In this document: piece by piece, positions 59,808 to 64,000 of the stretch
Layout of the letters: each line of letters starts with the position of its first letter
Numbering within the stretch: the first letter of the stretch is position 1
NCBI RefSeq assembly: GCF_002102345.1
Contig: NZ_LQPP01000043.1
Coordinates: 248,001 to 312,000, forward strand
Direction of reading: 5' to 3'
Length of the DNA: 64,000 bases
From: Mycolicibacterium peregrinum
GTDB lineage: Bacteria > Actinomycetota > Actinomycetes > Mycobacteriales > Mycobacteriaceae
Notes under the pieces: model-generated
Told to the model about the DNA's origin: nothing
Database searches by the model: none
What the model saw: only the letters and a program-made list of their open reading frames with translations
Position numbers and translations under genes: made by a program

Positions 59808-61391
59808 TCAGTTGAATGCGGTGCTGCCGGCCACGGCGTGCGTCGTGCTGATCAGCTTCGCGTAGCAGTGATTCCGATCGAAACCGTAGTCGCTGCACCA
59901 GGCCAACGCCCCACTCGCGGTGGGATAGGTGATCGGTGCGATGGTGACCCAGAAGTTGGGCGCGTCGAACGTCGACCAATCACCGGACCACAGGAGCTTG
60001 GCGCCGTACTCCTGGCGCAGCCGCAGATGCTCTTCCAACGTCAACTCGTTGTCCCACACCACACCTTGGTCGACGACGCCCGGCCGCTTGGAACTCAATT
60101 GCGGCACCCACCGATCCGAGCCCTGGGTACTCACGACGGTGTGGTCACCAAGCGAGATCTGGCGTAGCTGTGCCGAACTCGACGCTTCCGGGTTGCGGGA
60201 CGCCGTCGGCGTGTACGACGGTGCGGGCGGTGTCGTCGGGGCCGGCACCGTCTTGTACACAGTCGGCCCAGGGACGGTCACGCCCGGCGGCGGGGCGAGC
60301 TCGGCAGTCTGCGTCGGTGCGGAGTTGACCGTCGGCGCAGAGCTTTTCGACAGCAGCAGGCCAATGACGAGGCCCACCGCGCCTAGCAGCAGCGCAGCCA
60401 CCAACACGACCGCCGCCAGCGGCACCAGTGATTGCCGCGCGGGCGGGCCGGGAGCGGTGATGGCAGGTGCGTAGTGCGCGACGACCGGAGGTGCGCCGAG
60501 GGCCGGGGGTGAAACATATGGCGCCATCATGGTTTCGGCGCTGGCGGCGACCCTCTCGTCAGTGGTGTGCAACGCCCGTTGCGCGGCGCGCCCCAATGCG
60601 CCGGCACTGCCGTAACGGTCGTCCGGCTCCTTGGCCATGCCGCGCGCGATGACGGTATCCAGGGACGTCGGGATGCCCGAGTGGACCGTACTGGGCCGTG
60701 GCGGCGGGGTCGAGAGATGCGCCGCGATCAGCTGCTCGTTGCTGTGGGTCGGGAACGGCGCGTCGGCAGTCAGCGTCTCGTAGAGCACGCAGGCCAGCGA
60801 GTAGACGTCGGCAGCGGGTGTACACGGATCGTCGCCGAACCGCTCCGGGGCCATATAGCTGAAGGAGCCGATCCGGGTGTCTGCCTGGGTGAGGCTCGAA
60901 TCGCCTTGGGCCTGAGCGATGCCGAAGTCCAGCAGATAGGCGAAGTCCGCGGGGGTGACGATGATGTTCTGCGGCTTGACGTCGCGGTGGATCAGCCCGT
61001 GCGCGTGCGCGGCGTCCAGCGCGGAAGCGATCTGCTCGACGATGGTTACCGCGCGGCGCGGCTCGAGCGGGCCGCTGTTGATGAGGTCGTGCAGGGTCTG
61101 CCCGCGGACCAGACGCATGTCGATGTAAAGGTTGCCGTCGATCTCGCCCCAGTCGTGAATCGGCACGACGTGGGGCTCCTCCAAACTTGCCGCCGCCTGC
61201 GACTCACGCAGGAACCGGATCCGGAACTGCTCATCGTGGGCAAACTCCGCGCGCAGGATCTTCAGGGCAACGGTCCGGCCCTTGTCGGTGTCGAGAGCTT
61301 CGTACACGTCGCCCATGCCGCCACGGCCGAGGAGCGCGGTCAGCTCATACTTGCCGAACCGGTCACCCACGCCCGGGTTGTTCTCGACCAT
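59808..61391 (-). CDS. Transmembrane Ser/Thr protein kinase
   Basis: A 527-residue receptor-like kinase: kinase domain about residues 14-275 with GRGGMGDV, Lys44, HRDVKPQN (Asp137), DFG (Asp155) and APE; a juxtamembrane region; one transmembrane helix (322-347); and an outer domain of about 180 residues with a Pro/Thr-rich stalk and two Cys near the C-terminus. The outer domain is not PASTA and I do not recognise it. ATG at 61391 follows GAGGAGG by eight bases. It is divergent from a lipoprotein gene. Confidence 0.92.
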   Translation of the reverse strand: MVENNPGVGDRFGKYELTALLGRGGMGDVYEALDTDKGRTVALKILRAEFAHDEQFRIRFLRESQAAASLEEPHVVPIHDWGEIDGNLYIDMRLVRGQTLHDLINSGPLEPRRAVTIVEQIASALDAAHAHGLIHRDVKPQNIIVTPADFAYLLDFGIAQAQGDSSLTQADTRIGSFSYMAPERFGDDPCTPAADVYSLACVLYETLTADAPFPTHSNEQLIAAHLSTPPPRPSTVHSGIPTSLDTVIARGMAKEPDDRYGSAGALGRAAQRALHTTDERVAASAETMMAPYVSPPALGAPPVVAHYAPAITAPGPPARQSLVPLAAVVLVAALLLGAVGLVIGLLLSKSSAPTVNSAPTQTAELAPPPGVTVPGPTVYKTVPAPTTPPAPSYTPTASRNPEASSSAQLRQISLGDHTVVSTQGSDRWVPQLSSKRPGVVDQGVVWDNELTLEEHLRLRQEYGAKLLWSGDWSTFDAPNFWVTIAPITYPTASGALAWCSDYGFDRNHCYAKLISTTHAVAGSTAFN

Positions 61392-61477
61392 CCTGTGTGC
61401 CTCCTCGACTGGCGAACAGGCGAACGTAACGCAGGGTGCCGACAAGATTTGCGCATTGCCAGACCCGGTCCCGGCCT

Positions 61478-61483
61478 TAGGCT
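61478..61483 (+). promoter_or_regulatory. Leaderless -10 element of the lipoprotein gene
   Basis: TAGGCT ends seven bases before ATG at 61491. No ribosome site is present, so a leaderless transcript is likely and decides between the ATGs at 61485 and 61491. Confidence 0.5.
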
Positions 61484-61490
61484 CATGAGC

Positions 61491-62444
61491 ATGCGATTCG
61501 CTGCTGGTGCCGCCGCGCTGTTGGTCGCGGTGATGGTGGGCGTGAGTGGCTGCACCGGTGCGCCTGATCGTGAACAGGAAGCCGTCGACATGGAGAACCG
61601 CATCGTGGCGATGCCGGGGGTGTCCGAGGTCGATCTGATCTACAACAACGGCATCATCGAGGGCACTCGGTTCCAACTCAAGGTTGACATGTCGCAGGCA
61701 ACCGATCAGCAGGTCGGCGCAGTGGCCGCTGAACTCGACGAACTCCGCGGAAAAGACTTCGCGAAGTTCGACCAGTCGATGAAGATCGTTGTGGGGGAAG
61801 ATACTTCGATTTCAGCGAGCGCTGATCTGCCCGACGACACCGAACAGCTCACCGGCCTGGTGCGTCGCCTCGGCGTCGAAGCTCCGGCCCGGGACATCAT
61901 GTGGTCCGTCGGCTCCGCGCCGGACTCCACAGAGGTGCAGATTCTGGAAGCCCAGCACCCTGATCACGCGGTCGACTCGATCCTGCGGATCTTCGCCGAT
62001 CGGCCACCCAGAGACATCGAAGTCTCCGCCGCCAACCGGGTCGCGGATCCGCACTGGATGATCTTCAACCGGTTTACCCCGGCGGATAAGCAACGCATCG
62101 AACAGCAGTTGGCCGCGGCAGCCCCCGCCGACCCCGGCTGGATCGGTGTCCGGGACGGGTGGATCGACCACTTCACCTTCGGTGTGCCGACGCGGGAGAC
62201 CGCTTACGACGACATCGTGCGAACCATCCACGCGCTCAAGGCCGGTCCGGAGCATCCGGTCAGCCTCACCTGGGCCTGGGACGGCGACCAGGCTCGCTAC
62301 GACGAGCCACGCTGGGCGGGCCGCGCCATGATCGGCAAATGCGAGTACGTCAACGGCGACCGCACTGTGTCCGAACCGCTCGTCCCTGAGGCGTTGGCGC
62401 TGCAGCAGCGCATCCGCGACGAGTTCGACACGTGTCTCAAGTAG
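61491..62444 (+). CDS. Lipoprotein, hypothetical
   Basis: A 317-residue lipoprotein with signal peptide and lipobox (VGVSGCTG, Cys about residue 21), followed by a soluble alpha/beta mature part with few Cys (one pair-like near the C-terminus: KCEYV and DTCLK). Neither sequence nor context gives a function. It is divergent from the Ser/Thr kinase gene, so it could be a kinase partner or ligand carrier, but this is only positional. The 100 bp after it hold no gene. Confidence 0.75.
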   Translation: MRFAAGAAALLVAVMVGVSGCTGAPDREQEAVDMENRIVAMPGVSEVDLIYNNGIIEGTRFQLKVDMSQATDQQVGAVAAELDELRGKDFAKFDQSMKIVVGEDTSISASADLPDDTEQLTGLVRRLGVEAPARDIMWSVGSAPDSTEVQILEAQHPDHAVDSILRIFADRPPRDIEVSAANRVADPHWMIFNRFTPADKQRIEQQLAAAAPADPGWIGVRDGWIDHFTFGVPTRETAYDDIVRTIHALKAGPEHPVSLTWAWDGDQARYDEPRWAGRAMIGKCEYVNGDRTVSEPLVPEALALQQRIRDEFDTCLK

Positions 62445-62547
62445 TGGCTAGCGCAACATCGCTGCCGGCGGATGCGCCACGGTGACCGCGGGCGCTTGCT
62501 CTGTCATGGCCTCACACTCGGCCGATTGTTCGACGTTGCCCAGGGTG

Positions 62548-63528
62548 TCAGTGAGCGTCCTGCCATGCCTGCCAGATGTCAGGGCGGAGTCTTCCGCGGG
62601 GTGGGACCTCCAGGCCAGCTTCTCGGGCCCAGGCTCGGACCTCGGCGGTGCTCGGGCCGGGCGCCGCGCTGCCCTGATCGACGACGGCGACGTCGACGCG
62701 GACCTGTGAAATACGTTGCATCGCAGCATCTTCAGTCGTCGACCAGGCGTGTGCGGCAGCGAGGAACCGGTAGGTCCATTCCTCGGCGAGTTGGCGAGCT
62801 TCGCAAAATACGATCGGTACATTCGGCCATCGGACCTGCAGTTCTGCCAGCCCGTCGGCGACGACAGCGGGGCGTACCCGGTCGAGCTTGAACAGCTGCG
62901 AGTAGCGGTCCTCGACGACCACCGCCGCTCGGGGGAGCGCGGCCAGGTCGGCGACCTGATAGCGCAGCTTGCCGGTGGTGAGGCTGGAGACCAGGTCGGC
63001 CAGGGATTTGCGCTCCACGCTGGCGATGAGCGTCCCATCGATGAGCAGCCCATAGTCGCCGCACGGCAGCGCACGTTGAACGGTATTGGCTTGCTGGCCG
63101 GCGAACTTGTAGGCGTACCGCTCGTGGCTGTCGACCACGATCTGTAGCTCGTCGATGCCCTGGGCGCGTGCTGCCGGGGTCCGCACGTTGGGGCGCGCCT
63201 GCTTGCGGGTACGCGGCGACTGCCAGAACACCGCGTCCCGGCCCCGGGCGGTGGTGAACACCAACTGGGAGCGGTTCTCCCGGCCGCGCTGCAGAATCAC
63301 GTCGATGGCAGCGCCCCGGCGCTCGCACGACCGCAATGCGACGCGTTCGACGATCTGCGCGTCTGCCGGCCACTCGTCGAGGCCGACCGGATAGCAGTAC
63401 AGCGCCTTGGCTCGGGGCCACGTCCCCGAAGTGCGAAACAGGAGGTCGTTGCCGGGCTGTGGAATCCGCAGTAGGTAGGGCAGTCTGGAACCTTCGTCCG
63501 GGTTGAGGGCTATGACCATCTCCGCCAC
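62548..63528 (-). CDS. ERCC4-type nuclease with C-terminal Lsr2-like DNA-binding domain
   Basis: A 326-residue protein. Residues about 1-115: an uncharacterised N-terminal region. Residues 130-215: ERCC4 (XPF/Mus81) nuclease with VDSHERYAY, GDY (157-159) and VERKSLADL (171-179), the complete GDYnVERK-D catalytic pattern. Residues about 290-326 (EVRAWAREAGLEVPPRGRLR) resemble the C-terminal DNA-binding domain of Lsr2, with its RGR clamp for AT-rich minor grooves. GTG at 63528 or ATG at 63519 may be the start. No XPD-like helicase adjoins it. Confidence 0.85.
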   Translation of the reverse strand: MAEMVIALNPDEGSRLPYLLRIPQPGNDLLFRTSGTWPRAKALYCYPVGLDEWPADAQIVERVALRSCERRGAAIDVILQRGRENRSQLVFTTARGRDAVFWQSPRTRKQARPNVRTPAARAQGIDELQIVVDSHERYAYKFAGQQANTVQRALPCGDYGLLIDGTLIASVERKSLADLVSSLTTGKLRYQVADLAALPRAAVVVEDRYSQLFKLDRVRPAVVADGLAELQVRWPNVPIVFCEARQLAEEWTYRFLAAAHAWSTTEDAAMQRISQVRVDVAVVDQGSAAPGPSTAEVRAWAREAGLEVPPRGRLRPDIWQAWQDAH

Positions 63529-63627
63529 ACCGCGATTCTGCCTGATTCGCCGTCGAGGCCAATCGGTGGCCGTCGTGAGGACGTCTGAAGTGCGGAAAGT
63601 CGTAGTACAACCTCTTTTGTAAAAGAT

Positions 63628-63668
63628 GTCGAACGACTACAATCGGAAATGTCGTCGAACGACTACAA
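63628..63668 (+). promoter_or_regulatory. Autoregulatory operator and promoter of the HipB-like gene
   Basis: The 15-bp GTCGAACGACTACAA is repeated exactly at 63628-63642 and 63654-63668. Each contains a GTCG-AA-CGAC palindrome. The first copy overlaps a -10 TACAAT (63638-63643), the second precedes the AAGGAG ribosome site. This is typical of self-repressed HTH antitoxins. Confidence 0.65.
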
Positions 63669-63677
63669 GGAGTGGGC

Positions 63678-64000
63678 ATGCACGTCAAGACAATGGGCGA
63701 CGTTGGTGCCCTCGTCCGCTCTGCTCGCACAGCCCGTGGAATGACTCAGGCTGAGCTGGCCGAGCAACTGCGCATGAGTCGGGACTGGGTCGTTCGGCTG
63801 GAGAAAGGGCATCCACGACTGGAAGCGCAAAGGGTGCTCGATGCACTTCGCGTTGTCGGCGTGAGCCTGGAGGCGACCGCGCCCGAGGGGCCGTCGAACG
63901 CTCGAAAACGTACCCGGAAGGGAGCTCCCGAGAAGTCCACGCCTGCCGGAACGGCTCCCGCAACCCTTGATCCGTTCGACGCGCTGTTCGGCACAGGGAA
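63678..64000 (+). CDS. XRE/HipB-like transcriptional regulator (3' end outside window)
   Basis: The ATG follows AAGGAG by seven bases. The N-terminal 70 residues are an XRE helix-turn-helix of the HipB type (DVGALVRSARTARGMTQAEL, then SRDWVVRLEKG and a VLDALRVVGVSLEA end); a basic, Ala/Thr-rich tail then runs off the window. HipB is the DNA-binding antitoxin of HipBA systems, whose HipA kinase gene is usually next. Whether hipA follows cannot be seen here. Confidence 0.8.
   Translation, partial: MHVKTMGDVGALVRSARTARGMTQAELAEQLRMSRDWVVRLEKGHPRLEAQRVLDALRVVGVSLEATAPEGPSNARKRTRKGAPEKSTPAGTAPATLDPFDALFGTG

Overview
The window is high-GC actinobacterial DNA and almost certainly comes from a fast-growing Mycobacterium (Mycolicibacterium). 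Markers are the end of an mce operon with its mce-associated proteins, PE-PPE-domain serine hydrolases, a cutinase, a DesA3-like desaturase, PknH-sensor lipoproteins, Rv0072/Rv0073-like ABC genes, a wax ester synthase/DGAT, a KstR-type operator and an Lsr2-like DNA-binding domain. GTG starts, four-base ATGA/GTGA overlaps and leaderless-looking promoters are frequent.

Layout. 0-3.3 kb: end of an mce operon (mceE tail, mceF, an Mce-associated membrane protein, a secreted DUF3298/MPT64-like protein). 3.4-8.7 kb: a tight ABC importer (lipoprotein, ATPase, permease) with a flavin monooxygenase of the NtaA/DszA group and an MFS carrier, probably for organosulfur or a related small organic. 8.7-11.3 kb: yajQ, tRNA-Tyr and an RtcB-like RNA ligase. 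11.4-19.8 kb: a cyclic-amide catabolic island with two paralogous PucR-type regulators flanking a hydantoinase/dihydropyrimidinase, an M20 amidohydrolase, an atypical SDR, an arylmalonate-decarboxylase/maleate-isomerase-like enzyme and an MHS-type carrier. The hydantoinase and the carrier share an almost identical promoter/operator block.

19.8-32.8 kb: envelope genes, including two DUF7159-like membrane proteins with proline-rich tails, a multi-spanning membrane protein, a tandem pair of PE-PPE hydrolases with a TetR regulator, a cutinase, a Pit phosphate transporter and a lipoprotein. 32.8-43.2 kb: a SNF2-type helicase with a helix-hairpin-helix-like N-terminus, a flippase/LPG-synthase-like membrane protein with an embedded degenerate kinase domain, a Ser/Thr kinase whose outer domain is a solute-binding protein, two related PknH-sensor lipoproteins, a desaturase and a GH25-like protein.

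43.6-54.6 kb: P450, an immunity-like gene next to a possible toxin remnant, FAD monooxygenase, patatin, galactokinase, NYN-domain protein, an ABC pair with a cyclic-nucleotide-binding ATPase, and an acyl-CoA synthetase. 54.3-64 kb: a frameshifted secreted protein, lipoproteins, a wax synthase and Rieske oxygenase pair behind a KstR-like box, a second Ser/Thr kinase, an ERCC4-nuclease/Lsr2-like fusion and the start of a HipB-like regulator.

The best candidates for undescribed biology are the dual-PucR catabolic island and its duplicated control region, the membrane-embedded degenerate kinase beside a ligand-sensing kinase, and the ERCC4-Lsr2-like nuclease. I found no CRISPR array, integrase, transposase or complete prophage.
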